Of a stretch of 64,000 bases of DNA, positions 1 through 12,745 are shown piece after piece. The notes under the pieces are model-generated. The model saw nothing but the letters and a program-made list of their open reading frames with translations, was not told the origin of the DNA and searched no databases. Numbering within the stretch: position 1 is the stretch's first letter; each line of letters opens with the position of its first letter. Position numbers and translations under genes: made by a program. The DNA is from Liolophura sinensis (lineage: Eukaryota > Mollusca > Polyplacophora > Chitonida > Chitonidae), in contig NC_088297.1 in the NCBI RefSeq assembly GCF_032854445.1, forward strand, positions 5,083,991-5,147,990, read 5' to 3'.

Positions 1-553
1 ACATACACGCCAAATGACTAATCTGTTGGTCTAATAGAGAGAATATGTACACAAACACTACACAACTACTATTCACATGAGGCCATTGAGTAGAAGTTCT
101 ATTGCAGGCATAGATGATCTGATCTATTTGTGTTAGTTATTTTTTCCCTTGCAAATTAGACACTTGCATTTGCCCGACCGGAAGTTGATGGCATCTTTTT
201 GTTTTACATCCATCTCCGGGGCCAATCACGAAAATAAGATCTGTAAGTTTAGATTTGCTTTGATACCTATTTTACTCTGCCTCATCAGTGGAAGAATATT
301 TTAAATTGGCGTCACCTACAGAGCCGATAAATCTGCATATGCGTCTGGATGACCACTAGGAGTATACATTTCGAAAAAAGATGTAGAAAAATAATTTAAG
401 AACATATCATCTCATTGACAGGGAATGTATCTATTTTTTTAACATGAAAAGTTAATCAAAAAGCTCGCCTATCATATAAAGCCGCAGACGATAACTATAT
501 ATGTACACAGTATTTTAGATGAATGAAACGTATTGATGCTTAATTTTACGTAC

Positions 554-758
554 CGTTTTGTCCCTCAACGCGTGCTTTCCAGTGTACAGCTCTCAAATGG
601 TTCTCTACTTTCTTCTTCCTTGTTGGCTTGAACTTTGACGGTGGACATAACGGACAATGGAATGAAATATAGTCTCCTTTACAACAATCCTTGCAACTTT
701 TTACACAACTTAACAATTCATCCACAGACTGAATCACGACAGGTTGGTGTGCTGTCAT
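554..758 (-). CDS. First coding exon of a C2H2-like zinc-finger protein (partial gene)
   Basis: The exon opens with ATG at 758 and reads 68 codons plus one base to a good donor (GTACGT, 548-553). Residues about 34-60 contain FHCPLC, a basic stretch KPTRKKK, then HLRAVHW: a CxxC...HxxxH arrangement like a single C2H2 zinc finger. Earlier Cys residues (CVKSCKDCC) could form a second metal site. Such a finger would bind nucleic acid or protein, but I do not recognise the family. The next exon should lie below 548. An acceptor (CAG at 241-243) followed by sequence from 240 downward fits the phase and gives a short open tail ending before 130, but that join is uncertain. The protein family and the gene's 3' end are unresolved. 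Confidence 0.5.
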
Positions 759-3034
759 TGTTACATTGCAGCGTCCAGAAATAAACTCGTCGGAAAAGTG
801 GAAAGCTTTTATAAAAGCTATGTACTACATTAGCCAAACTGCAAAGCTAACAAGTCACCCTGAGATAGTATTACTTCAGCAGACATGCGATGGGAAACTG
901 TGTTTACAAACACACCGCCACCTCGGCTTTCCACGGTCCAGACACACGAAAGTTACCCATAAATTTGTTTTGTTTAGACATTGTGGCAAGTGATGCACGG
1001 AGGTATAAAAGTGTAGAAAGAGCAAGCCTATATACTGAATGTTCTTAGAAACTCCACGTTTTTAACTTTAACTGAAAATGTTTTATCTTATAATCGAATT
1101 AGAAAATCATTTATACCTCTATCAACATCGAGTTTTTCCAAATATTGTATTGCTCTGGCGTCCGAGAAACATAAACAAACTCGTACATGATAGAACTCGT
1201 TAATTTTTCTGGAAATAACTCTCCACCGTCGAATTCCAAGTAAATTGGGATTAGGAGACATGAAGATCATTCATGTGAGACAACATGTCCATATGAACAA
1301 AATGAAATAGTCCTACTTAATTTCTAAGATGAAGATATTGGTCCGAAGTACATTTTAAATTCTTCAACCATAACAAAAGTTATCACGACACTGCAGATAT
1401 GACTTTCAAGCACTATAGTAGGCCCAGTGTGCTAGGTAGTACAAATGAAATGGTATTTGCTTGACATACTTCCTTTTCAGCCATTTCATGAGGATTTCAT
1501 TCATTGTATGAATAAAATCAAAGCGCTATTCAAAAAGCCCGACCCCAATTCATATTGTATTATACATGGATCTTCTGCTGCTTGGTTGTCGGGCAGGGAA
1601 AGGCAAATTTTAATGCGAATTGAGTTACATAATTACATTGACGGTATATTTACATACACCTGTATTGTTGCATTCTTTTGCCTGTACACATATTTGTTAA
1701 GAAATATTTTGTGATGTGTGGATTTTTATGATTCTGATCATTTTATTTTTTAAAACTTAATAATAGTAGTAATAAATGCATCTTGCTTAGGTCAAAGAAA
1801 ACAATTCTGGGTATGAGAAAGTTATAGCTGACAGATTTCCTTGACAAGGAGATAAGTCTGAATTCCTTTTTAAGTCTGAGGACTATAATGTCTTTCTAAA
1901 AATTCCACCGTGGTTTGCTGGGCTAGGATGTTATATACATTACGTTGTGAATAAACAAACCATGTGTCCTAAAGAGAGGATGGCGTTAAACAATAATCAA
2001 ATAAATAAATACATAAATAAAGCAAGTAACTTTATGGTAGCGCGACATATGAAAACCCTATAAGATGGAGACGCCTAATTTAGTTTCAAGTTAAATGTTT
2101 TCACTTAGAGAATTCAGGAGCAATAAAGCGGGCGATCACTTGTCCACCAGTGAAATCTGATATATGTGGATGTAAGCTTCTGCGGTATAACAAAATAAAC
2201 TGGGTCATGCATGAAAGTCAGAGGTCAGACACACAGAATTTAGACGCTTGAACCTTTCTCTGCCATAAGAGGAAATAATGTGTGGGGTGTGTTAAGAAGC
2301 AAGCTCTGAAAAACTTACTTGATATCTTTGGCAAAATAAGCTTTCTTAAATATTCAATGTTTTTCGCACTTTACAAATTATGGTCTCAAGCTACATATGT
2401 GTATTTTTGGGGTTATAAATAAGGCTATACAACAGCAGCAAAGACCTTGTTTGTCCTTATCAAGGAACTGAGCGTAACAATTCGCCAGGCTTTATATCTC
2501 TGCAAGTTTTTACATATTAATTAAATGGCCATTGAACGTTAATTGACAACAAGAGCGCTGTGAACAGCTATGCACAGGCAGAGATCAAAAGGGATTACAA
2601 CATTAAGCGTCAGAAGTTTACTGTACACAGAATAAAGCAATAATAATAATCATGTACATAAAACATATAACATTTCTAAGTAACAATAAACAACCTATGG
2701 TTAATTACCACACAAGTGTGATCAGGCTGGTGAAGAGCTATTATATAACTTATAGGGCTTCCATTCAAATCGGGCTAATACTTAGTTTTAAAAAAGTTTC
2801 CTAAACATGTAACAAACCCTGGTATCCATCACCTTACATACATACTTATACATTATATGTTATATATATTTCTCAGAAATAAACAAGGCAACAGTCCTCT
2901 GCATATAGATTTTAGCTGTACCAAAACGACATATAACTTATCTATTGTCCTCATAAGTGTGTGTCAATCAATCAGTTAAATCTTTATTAGAAGTTAATTT
3001 GGTAATCATCAATGTTGTACTGCATACCCGAAGG
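759..3034. other. Intergenic, no gene recognised
   Basis: AT-rich sequence. The short open frames at 766-993, 1088-1270 and 1445-1714 have no recognisable domain and no convincing splice context. The promoter of the zinc-finger exon should lie just above 758, but I see no clear TATA box. Confidence 0.5.
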
Positions 3035-6000
3035 ATGGAAAACTTTATACCTATAAAGGTTGAACTTTATACCTATAGGAAGGTAAATCAGCCACCGTCC
3101 TTCTCATGGATGATGTACTCTATAGCTATAGGAAGGTAAACTGGTCACCGTCCTCCTCGTGGATGTTGAGTTTTATACATGTAGAAAGGTTAATTAGCCA
3201 CTCTCCTTCTCGTGGATGTTGTACTTTATAAGTATAGGAAGATAAATTTTCCACCGTCCTCCTCGTGGATGTGGTACCTTATACGTATGGGAAAGCAACT
3301 TAACCACCGTCTTCCTCATGGATGTTGTACTTTATACCAGTAGGAATGTAAATTAGCCACCGTCCTCCTCATGGATGTTGTACCTCATGCTTACATGGAG
3401 GTAAGTTAGCCACCGTCCTCCTCGTGGATGTTGTACCTTATACCTATAGGAAGGTAAATCAGCCACCGTCCTTATCGTGGATGTTGTACTTTATACCAGT
3501 AGAAAGGTAAACTAGTCACCGTCCTCCTCGTGGATGTTGAACTTTATACCTATAGAAAGGTAAACTAGCCACCGTCCTTCTCGTGGATGTTGTACTTTAT
3601 ACCAGTAGGAAGGTAAACTAGTCACCGTCCTCCTCGTGGATGTTGAACTTTATACCTATAGAAAGGTAAACAAGTCACCGTCCTCCTCGTGGATGTTGAA
3701 TTTTATACATGTAGGAAGGTAAATTAGCCACCGTCCTCCTCGTGGATGTTGTACTTTATACCAGTAGGAAGGTAAACTAGCCACCGTCCTCCTCGTGGAT
3801 GTTGAACTTTATACCTATAGAAAGGTAAACTAGTCACCGTCCTCCTCGTGGATGTTGTACTTTATACCTATAGGAAGGTAAATCAGCCACCGTCCTTATC
3901 GTGGATGTTGTACTTTATACCAGTAGAAAGGTAAACTAGTCACCGTCCTCCTCGTGGATGTTGAACTTTATACCTATAGAAAGGTAAACTAGCCACCGTC
4001 CTCCTCGTGGATGTTGTACTTTATACCTATATGAAGGTAAATCAGCCACCGTCCTCCTCGTGGATGTTGAACTTTATACCTATAGAAAGGTAAACTAGTC
4101 ACCGTCCTCCTCGTGGATGTTGAACTTTATACCTGCAGTAAAGTAAAGTAGCCATCGTCCTCTTCGTCGATGTTCTAACTAATACCTATAGGAAGGTAAA
4201 CTAGTCACCGTCCTCCTCATGGATGTTGTACTTTATAGCTATAGGAAGGTAAATTAGCCACCGTCCTCCTCGTGGATGTTGTACTTTATACCTACATGAA
4301 GGTAAATTAGCCACCGTCCTCCTCGTGGATGTTGTACTTTATGGCTATAGGAAAGTAAATTAGCCACCGTCCTCCTCGTGGATGTTGTACTTTATGGCTA
4401 AAGGAAGGTAAATTAGCCACCGTCCTCCTCGTGGATGTTGTACTTTGTACCTATAGGAAGGTAAATTAGCCACCGTCCTCCTCGTGGATGTTGTACTTTA
4501 TAACTATATGAAGGTAAATTAGCCACCGTCCTCATCGTGGATGTTGTACCTTATACCTATGGGAAAGCAAATTAGCCACCGTCCTCCGGGTGGACGTTGT
4601 ACCTCATGCCTACATGGAGGTAAATTAGCCCCCGTCCTCCTCCTGGATGTTGCACTTTATACCAGTAGGAAGGTAAATTAGGCACAGTCCTCCTCGTGGA
4701 TGTTATACCTGACACCTCCAGAAAGGTAAACTAGCCAACGTTCCCTTCGTGGGTGTTGTACTTTACGCCTGAGGAAAGGTAAATTAGCCACCGTCCTCTT
4801 TGTGGATGTTGTACCTAATACCTGCAGGAAGGTAAATTGGCCACCGTCCTCCTCATGGATGTTGTACTTTATACCTACATGAAGGTAAATTAGCCACCGT
4901 CCTCCTCGTGCATGTTGTACTTTATGGCTATAGGAAGGTAAATTAGCCACCGTCCTCCTCGTGGATGTTGTACTTTATACCTATATGAAGGTAAATTAGC
5001 CACCGTCCTCCTCGTGGATGTTGTACCCCATGCTTACATGGAGGTAAGTTAGCCACCGTCCTCCTCGTGGATGTTGTACCTTATACCTACATGGAGGTAA
5101 ATTAGCCACCGTCCTCCTTACGGATGTTGTACTTTATACCTATATGAAGGTAAATTAGCCACCGTCCTCCTCGTGGATGTTGTACTTTATAACTATATGA
5201 AGGTAAATTAGCCACCGTCCTCATCGTGGATGTTGTACCTTATACCTATGGGAAAGCAAATTAGCCACCGTCCTCCGCGTGGATGTTGTACCTCATGCCT
5301 ACATGGAGGTAAGTTAGCCCTCGTCCTCCTCCTGGATGTTGTACCTTATACCTACATGGAGGTAAATTAGCCCCCGTCCTCCTCATGGATGTTGTACTTT
5401 ATACCAGTAGGAAGGTAAATTAGGCACAGTCCTCCTCGTGGATGTTATACCTGACACCTCCAGAAAGGTAAACTAGCCAACGTTCCCTTCGTGGATGTTG
5501 TACTTTACACCTGAGGAAAGGTAAATTAGCCACCGTCCTCTTTGTGGATGTTGTACGGTACCTAATACCTGCAGGAAGGTAAATTGGCCACCGTCCTCCT
5601 CATGGATGTTGTACTTTATACCTATAGTACGGTAAATTAGCCTCCGTGTTCTTTGTAGATGTTGTACCTGATATCTGCAGGAAGGTAAACTGGTCACCGT
5701 CCTCCTCATGGATGTTGTACCTTATACCTGCAGGAAGGTAAATTAGCCACCGTCCTCCTCGTGGATGTTGTACTTTATGGCTATAGGAAGGTAAATTAGC
5801 CACCGTCCTCCTCATGGATGTTGTACCTTATACCTATATGAAGTTAAATTAGCCACCGTCCTCCTCGTGGATGTTGTACCTGATACCTGCAGTAAGGTAA
5901 AGTAGCCACCGTCCTCCTCGTGGAGGTTCTACCTCATACTTATAGGAAGGTAAACTAGCAACCGTCCTCCTCGTGGATGTTGTACTTTATACCTACATGA

Positions 6001-6193
6001 AGGTAAATTAGCCACCGTCCTCCTCGTGGATGTTGTACCTTTTACCTGGAGGAAGGTAAATTAGCCACTGTCCTTCTCGTCGATGTAGTATCTTATGCCA
6101 GTAGGAAGGTAAATTAGCCACCGTCCTCCTCGTGGATGTTATACTTTATACCTATGGGGAGGTGAACTAGGCAAGGTCCTCCTCGTGGATCTT
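3035..6193. repeat. 53-bp minisatellite array, about 59 copies
   Basis: Each unit carries GTGGATGTTGTACTTTATAC, then CTATAGGAAGGTAAATTAGC, then CACCGTCCTCCTC, for a period of 53 bp. Copies diverge mainly in the middle (CTATAG, CAGTAG, CTACAT or CTGCAG before GAAGGTAA). The first units (3035-3300) and the last (6060-6193) are the most degenerate. Scattered related pieces (GTGGACGTTCTCCTCATGGA) continue to about 6470. Since 53 is not a multiple of 3, the open frames here are repeat artefacts. Confidence 0.95.
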
Positions 6194-8300
6194 TAATATT
6201 TTTTCTTTAAGTCAGTGATGGAGGACTATTAGGTTACTAATTAACAATGACACATTAGAGAAGGTCTTTAGGGTTACAGTAATGTCTGTGTTTTCGGATA
6301 ATAAGGGGTTTAAAGTGTTGAGAATTTATCTGCTCGGCTATAGGCCTATATAAATATGCAGGCCTATACTCTCGTACCTTGCCCAATTATTCGTAAACGA
6401 ACAAGTTACTTGTTCCGTTCTGCTCATGGATGTCCGTTCTCCTCGTGGACGTTCTCCTCATGGATGGCGGCTGCCCAGTGCTACTCGGGAGGAGGTTAAC
6501 GATAGGTTGTGGTACATTGTTTCAACTTGCAACGTTTGCACACCGAGAAGACCTTGCAGCATTTCTTCAAAAATGATCTAGAAGTTAGTCGAAACATCTT
6601 GAGTTGCAGGTGTTGTCACCATTTCGACAGATGGCGTTATCTTTACGACCACGTGGTGAAATAAGAGATGATACTAAACGCACGAAATCAACAACTGTCA
6701 ACAGGTCGGCTGCTACTGCTGATGAGGCTGCAAATGTGAAATCTACAAGGCGAGCCAATACACAGTACACAGAACACGTGTTTGAAGTCCAGTATAGGTA
6801 ATGGAAGTCTTACGAGATAAGAAAAGAAATAAGAGAATTTGTACAAAAAACAGAATCTAAAAATTGAAAGTATGATGTAAACGGAATTGGACCTCGCTGG
6901 CTAAGTGATCTAAATCCCTTGGGTACATCTGTTCAGACGTGTAATTAAAGACAACACTAGACCAAATGTAGTCGGAGATACCACTGACATTAGGTTTGGC
7001 AAAACTTTGTTCGGCCAATGTCAGAGCACCCTCCATTTGAAAACCTGATGAAGTTGGCGTGGAGGTGTATCACAGCATTTGAGACAACAATTATCGGTCA
7101 AATACGTGTCAATGTGCTTAAATTTGCAGACACTTGTGTTTGTTATTTTTTTGCAGAGGTTTTATCGTAAGCAGAATGTCGATCTGTTATTTCCTATGCC
7201 GTATGGGCCTGAGATTCTTTAGTGATGGTCAAAGCGAACGACAGTACTGATGGCCTCGACAAGGGCATGCGACTGGTTTTTAATTTTAGGGCACTTTGAC
7301 GTTGGTTTTGGGCCATTCTTCGCCGAACAAAATTTTGCCAAGCCTGACATCAGAGCTATCTCGGACTACACCAGTTATATTTATGCATTGATACAGTATC
7401 CCACATATAGTTTAAAAAGCATCTGGACCTACCTTTTTATATTTGTTATGTTGCATAATCGGGGTTTCACAGTTCAAAGTAAACAAAATCATACACATGG
7501 AGAAAAAGCACAGCCATGTTATCAATGTTAACCAATCAGGCGTGAGTTGTTTCTATAACCTGAGACAGGAGCTGTTTTTTACAGATGTCAGATTAACACT
7601 GTTCTGCCTTTAAGCCATACGAGGACAAGGTATAGGCGAGGTGACATCATGTTTTCAGTTTACTCTGAGATATTGTGCAAACCCATGGCCACTCTGGAAA
7701 TTCCAGATTAAAAGTTCATGAAGTTCTCTTCCCAGCCATCTTTCGAAATAATTAAGGTTATATTATTTGTTGGCTTTTTTACGAGTCTTGTTCTGATACA
7801 AAAACAAATGGGACATTAGCTCAGACAAAAGGTAATACCAATCTTAAGTGATAGTATACTTTTGACCAGCTGTTGGTTCTAACAAACACCTTTCAGATCA
7901 AGAAATCTGATAATTATATTTTCTGTTTGTGGAAGAATACCAGTGAGTCATGACATATATGCAAATGAATTTAGGTCTTGTTTTCCTCTTTTATTTCAAG
8001 TGACTCCTTGTTGCGCCTGCTGTCTTACATAACATTCAGCCTATTTGTGGGTCTGTTTTTGATACAGCTTCGCTTCCTGTGGAATACTTACATGGTAAGA
8101 GTGTCTGGACACCTGCAGACTTTTTATGTATAGTAAGAGGCCATGCACAGGGCACATGGACCTTTAAGCTCAATGTACCCCAACATGCGGACTGAAAAAG
8201 TGAAATTGTATAAGTGAAATATCCCTAAGTGCAATAACACCAATTGAATAAATAAAATTTATTAGAAATTAGAGAAATTTGTTCTCCAGTGTCATGATGA
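6194..8300. other. Intergenic, no supported gene
   Basis: A 65-codon frame at 6604-6801 (+) is rich in R, T and A and ends beside a GTAATG donor-like site. It has no recognisable domain, so I do not call it an exon. Nothing else stands out. Confidence 0.4.
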
Positions 8301-8450
8301 TGCATTGTGGATGTATCATTGTGGATGTATCAGTGTGGATGTATCAGTGTGGATGTAGCATTGTGGATGTATCATTGTGGATGTATCAGTGTGGATGTAT
8401 CATTGTGGATGTATCAGTGTGGATGTATCATTGTGGATGTATCAGTGTGG
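8301..8450. repeat. 14-bp minisatellite, about 10 copies
   Basis: Tandem GTATCATTGTGGAT and GTATCAGTGTGGAT units. The Cys/Trp-rich open frame at 8279-8524 is a by-product of the repeat. Confidence 0.9.
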
Positions 8451-8490
8451 AAATTCAACTAATGCCATCACTTTACATCGTTTTTAATCT

Positions 8491-8764
8491 GGGGCCTCCG
8501 TCGCTCAGTCGGTTAGCGCACTAGCGCAGCGTAGTGACCCTGAAGCCTCTCAATAATGCGGTTGCTGTGAGTTCAAGACCAGCTCATGCTGGCTTCCTCT
8601 CTGGCTTTACGTGGGAAGATCTCCCAGCAACCTGCGGATGGCCGTGGGTTTCCCCCGGGCTCTGCCCGGTTGCTGCTCACCATAATGCTGGCCGCCGTCG
8701 TATAAGTGAAATATTCTAGAGTACTGTGTAAAACACCAATCAAATAAATAAATAAATAAATAAA
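8491..8764 (+). mobile_element. SINE family 1, full-length copy with TSD
   Basis: Starts GGGGCCTCCGT, has a tRNA-like head (CTCAGTCGGTTAGCGC as A box, GAGTTCAAGACC as B box), a conserved core (CATAATGCTGGCCGCCGTCG) and an (AAAT)n tail. Flanked by TTTTTAATCT at 8481-8490 and 8767-8776, a likely target-site duplication. Confidence 0.92.
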
Positions 8765-8884
8765 CATTTTTAATCTTATATAATAACTGTAAAACATTTA
8801 TTCTGAAGTACTAAACCTGGAAAATGTGAATTTTGGGCTGGAAATTTGATGTCTTTATTACAAGTATAAATGTGATATGGTTAT

Positions 8885-8980
8885 AGGCTCTGCTTGGTTT
8901 TCTCCCACTGCAATGTTGGTCGCCGTGGTAGAAGTGAAATATTGTTGAGTATGGTGAAAAACACCAAATAAGTAAACAAA
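8885..8980 (+). mobile_element. SINE family 1, 3' fragment
   Basis: Matches only the core and tail of family 1 (GAAATATTGTTGAGTATGG, then a CACC-type end). Diverged and 5'-truncated. Confidence 0.75.
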
Positions 8981-9214
8981 TCTGGGAGGCATACAGTATT
9001 TCGTGTTACTATGGCTGTATGGCAGACAGACATGTACATGGTATTCCTTCAGGTGTACATATAGATCTAGGTAATGAAATTCCTGCATTCTGCAGATGAT
9101 TACCAGGTGGGTTGTTGTGATGGTACCTAGCATGTTAATATGTCCTGTGCAGATGTTAATTACAGTATTACATCATCAGTTAGTGTAGACTGATGCTTCT
9201 GATGCTGAATTAAC

Positions 9215-9275
9215 ACATTCACACACCCCCACCCCCTCCCCCATCCCCCCCCACCCCCACCTTCTCTCTCTCTGT
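9215..9275. repeat. C-rich low-complexity tract with CT repeat
   Basis: Runs of C separated by single A or T, followed by (CT)n. The complementary strand is G-rich and could form a G-quadruplex. Confidence 0.7.
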
Positions 9276-9529
9276 CACTATTCCCGCATCCTGGTCACCA
9301 TATTTAAGGAGAAGAAAATTTAAATACCAGTTAAATACCATTGAAAGGAGTATGCATTTCCTCGCAGGTGCATGTCATAAAAAATAATTCTAATATGTAC
9401 CTCAAGGTGATAAATTATTAATAATGTCAGCACCAACATCTGCTGTGAGCGACTCCATTTTGTCTAAGAACTAGTCCTGAAGTCTTCTATGTTAGGAGGA
9501 GAATTGCTGTCGTAAACCGCCAAAGTGCA

Positions 9530-9720
9530 GTTCGTACATTTCCGGTAGAACTCTTCTTCCCCGAAGGCAGCGAACAGTACAGTTCTTTTTCCGCTTGACA
9601 ATCGGGAAACCGGAATGTGGGACGTAGGCTCCGAGTTTACACGAACAAGCCGGCAGTTTTAACGTCTCATTGGCTGAGAGGCAACACACCTCCGGCATAA
9701 ATTATAGGGTGTTAAAATGG
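9530..9720. promoter_or_regulatory. Possible CpG-rich promoter block (weak)
   Basis: A locally CpG-rich patch in AT-rich surroundings. It contains TTCCGGTAGAA and AACCGGAATG (ETS-like cores) and CATTGGCTGAG (inverted CCAAT box). It could be the distal promoter of a gene reading towards TSR3, or a relic exon: the minus strand is open for 68 codons. No transcript link can be shown. Confidence 0.22.
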
Positions 9721-9948
9721 AGGATGCAATGGACTTTTGATTTAGACATTGTTTATTGTGCCATTCCCAAATTTCATGTGATATCTCAGTAGCAAAGCCT
9801 GTGAGTTTTAGAAGAAGGCTTTTAAAACTATGAAATCATTATCGTGGTCATTGTCACAAGCTTCAGGTATCTCCGATTGGTATACTTTTGTCAGGGGTCA
9901 GGGGTCGTCTGGACAAGCCGGTATTCGGTCCATCGATTCAATTATAAA

Positions 9949-10155
9949 CTCCGCTGTGAGTTCAAATCCAGCTGATGCCGGCTTCCTCTCCGGCTGTACG
10001 TGGGAAGGTCTGTCAGCAACCTGCGGATGGTCATGGGTTTCTCCCGGGCTCAGCCCGTTTTCCTCCCACCATAATGCTGGTCATCGTCGTATAAGTGAAA
10101 TATTCTTGAGTACAGCGTAAAACACAAATCAAATAAATAAATAAATAAATCAATA
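9949..10155 (+). mobile_element. SINE family 1, 5'-truncated
   Basis: Begins in the B-box region (GTGAGTTCAAATCCAGC) and runs through the core to an (AAAT)n tail. Confidence 0.88.
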
Positions 10156-10586
10156 AAAAAACTCAATAGCTGGTTATATTTATTCAATTTCATGTTGTTT
10201 TTGGAAAGAAATATTCAAAATTTCACATAAACTGAATTTGAACACATTAAAAAGCTTCCCAATGTTTCTTTTGTTAAGTTTTTATTCACAGCAGTAATCA
10301 TATGTTTTTTACCTGTTTTCAGATTTTGCAATACGATACCCCCACTCGTGCACCTATAATACCAGCTCTGCCTGATGACCTGCTGGCACACTACAGACAT
10401 GATGATTGGCTGCATTTCCAGTATTTGAATGGTCAGCTGAGGGTCAACACCACATTTTTTGTCTGCTGAGATTTTCACTGCCACCGAGAAAAACCTCGAG
10501 GTTTTAGGTATGTATTAAGCTATAAATGAAAAGACATCCAAAAAAAGAAAACAGATTCATTATACTGTGAAATATTGTTAGGAACT

Positions 10587-10862
10587 TGTTATTTATTTAT
10601 TTATTTATTTATTTGATTGGTGTTTTACACCATACTCAAGAATATATCACTTATACGACGGCGGTCAGCATTATGGTGGGAGGCAACTGGGCAGAGCCCA
10701 GAAACTCACGACCATCCGCAGGTTGCTGCCAGATCTTCCCACTTACGGCCGGAGAGGCAGCCGGTATGAGCTGGACTTAAACTGACAGCAATCGCATTGG
10801 TGAGAGGCTTCTGGGCCATTACACTGCGCTAGAGCGCTAACCAGCTGAGCCACGGAGGCCCC
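10587..10862 (-). mobile_element. SINE family 1, full-length copy with TSD
   Basis: Reverse-oriented: (TTTA)n tail at 10590, head ending GAGCCACGGAGGCCCC. TAGGAACT occurs at 10579-10586 and 10863-10870, consistent with a target-site duplication. Confidence 0.92.
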
Positions 10863-11044
10863 TAGGAACTCATTTTATCCACGAATATATAAGGTACCAT
10901 AAGACTATAACCTACTATCTATTATGTGCATTCTGTTAGGCATAGGCTCAATTAAAAAACACACGATTTCACTCCACAGTTGTTTCCTATTCAGTTTTCT
11001 AAGAAGATAAATTGTTAGAAACTTTGCTTTTTTATTCACAACAT

Positions 11045-11640
11045 AGTGGAACACTCGCTTTCAAATCGCAGTGGAACACTCAGATTGATATCCTAGTGGA
11101 ACACCCGGGTGGAAATCATGATGGAACACCCTCTGAAATCATAGTGGAACACTCATAAGCACCATAATGCTGGCCGCCGTTGTATTTGTAAAATATTGCT
11201 GAGTACGGCATGAAACACCAGTCATATAAATAAATAAATTTTTTAATTGTGGGACACCCACTTTGAAATCATAGTGGAAAACCTGCTATGAAATCATAGT
11301 GGAACACCCGCTTTCAAATCATCGTGGAACACCCAGGTTAAAATCATTGTGGAACACCCAGGTTGAACTCACAGCAGAACACCTTGGGTTGAACTCACAG
11401 CAGAACACCTTGGGTTGAACTCACAGCAGAACACCTGGGGTTGAAATCATTGTGGAACACCTGCTTTGAAATCATAGCAGAACACCCGCGTTGAAACCCT
11501 AGTAGAACACCCATGTAGAAATCGCAGCAGAACAACCGCTTTGAAATCGTAGTGGAACACCTGTGTTGAAATCGCAGCAGAACAACCGCTTTGAAGTCAT
11601 AGTGAAACACTTGGGTTGAAATCCTAGTGGAACACCCAGT
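11045..11640. repeat. 26-bp tandem repeat, block 1
   Basis: Degenerate units of roughly TTGAAATCATAGTGGAACAC plus CCGCT or CCAGG. Interrupted by a SINE fragment at 11158-11238. The sequence is clearly related to the 40-bp satellite further on. Confidence 0.85.
11158..11238 (+). mobile_element. SINE family 1, 3' fragment inside the 26-bp repeat
   Basis: Starts at CACCATAATGCTGGCCGCCG and ends in AAATAAATAAAT. It interrupts the array, so it inserted after the array existed. Confidence 0.82.
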
Positions 11641-11644
11641 TTCA

Positions 11645-11760
11645 AACAGGGTTTGCACAGTCTTTGAAACTCCTTGAATTTTCTGGAAAAACGAAATTCC
11701 GTTTCAAGTACAGTACTTGAACTTCCTGGAAAGAAATAAAAACTCCTTGAAAATTTCGAT
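11645..11760. repeat. Possible DNA-transposon/MITE end (CAGGGTTTG...)
   Basis: Begins CAGGGTTTGCACAGTC and continues with CTTGAA/CCTGGAA-rich sequence. The same style of sequence, also ending in CAGGGTT, occurs at 63650-63763 on the other strand. CAGGGTT ends are common in hAT-type elements, but no partner end or transposase is visible. Confidence 0.35.
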
Positions 11761-12257
11761 GTTGGATGGAAGCAAATGTTTGTTGCGTACATCATTCTTA
11801 ATCCAAACGTGAGGAAAACTGAATTCCTAGAGCTAATTTTTCTAAAACCAATAACAAACGTTTCTGAGACGTTTGGCTGTTAAAGCATTATACATGGTCC
11901 AGTTTCCGTTACCTGGCCACTGCATATCCACACGTTTTACCTTATAAACTGGCTCGTTGTGTATCAAACAGATATGGTGTCTTGGCTTCTCTTCATTACC
12001 CTAGTAGGGTGCAGTGTTTTACTAATTCCGTTTAAACAAAACCGGGTCAAAACACACTTAAAGTATGTTGATGTGACATCATATATGGCTCTGCTTGTAG
12101 TTGTCCCCTCATTATCTATGCTTGATCCAGCTGTGTTACGTAGGCCTAATATTGTGAAAGTGTCAAATCAGCATAATCATAAGAATTCCCATACAGAGCA
12201 AAATTTAGGAGTTTATTCGATCGGGGCGAAAAAGTCGTTCTGTTTAAGCAAAGATCT
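11761..12257. other. Intergenic, no gene recognised
   Basis: The 112-codon frame at 11959-12297 (+) is hydrophobic at its start, matches no family I know, and runs into a SINE. I do not call it a gene. Confidence 0.4.
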
Positions 12258-12271
12258 TATTATACAAGTGG

Positions 12272-12548
12272 GGGGCCTCTGTGGCTCAGTCGGTTAGCGC
12301 GCTAGCGCAGCGTAATGACCCAGGAGCCTCTCACCAATGCGGTCGTTGTGAGTTCAAGTACAGCTAGTGCTGGCTTCCTCTCCGGCCGTATGTGGGAAGG
12401 TCTGCCAGCAACCTGCGGATGGTCGTGGGTTTCCCCCGGGCTGTGCCCGGTTTCCACCCACCATAATGCTGGCCGCCGTCGTATAAGTGAAATATTCTTG
12501 AGTATGGCGTAAAACACCAACCAAATAAATCAAATCAAATCAATGAAA
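12272..12548 (+). mobile_element. SINE family 1, full-length, young-looking copy
   Basis: Complete head, core and AAATAAATC-type tail. A perfect 12-bp flanking duplication TATTATACAAGT (12258-12269 and 12549-12560) marks a clear insertion. Confidence 0.95.
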
Positions 12549-12619
12549 TATTATACAAGTCAACCATTTTGTCTGTTAAATAAACAAATCCATTTTGAAG
12601 GTACATGTAGCCAATTGTA

Positions 12620-12745
12620 GTGACAACCGATACCGGTACCTCTCAGATTGGGCAAGAAATAAAGAAAGAACTCATAAGGTTGAACTAATTTGACTACCTC
12701 TCAAATTGGGCAAGAAATAAATACACAACTCAGATGGTTAAACTG
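12620..12745. repeat. Short direct duplication, about 64-bp unit, two copies
   Basis: TACCTCTCAGATTGGGCAAG and CTACCTCTCAAATTGGGCAA each precede AAATAAA...AACTCA and a GGTTGAACTAA or GGTTAAACTGA end. The rest of 12561-13240 is AT-rich and featureless. Confidence 0.65.

Noticed and set aside
8491-8570. tRNA gene candidates with A and B boxes (also in other SINE heads)
   Set aside because: The heads do not fold into a complete tRNA with acceptor stem and are always joined to the SINE core, so they are tRNA-derived SINE promoters.
10215-10484. 89-codon minus-strand frame between two SINEs
   Set aside because: No family match and no start or splice support. Probably chance or an old relic.
11959-12297. 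112-codon plus-strand frame with a hydrophobic start
   Set aside because: It ends inside a SINE insertion, lacks a known domain and shows no other gene signal.
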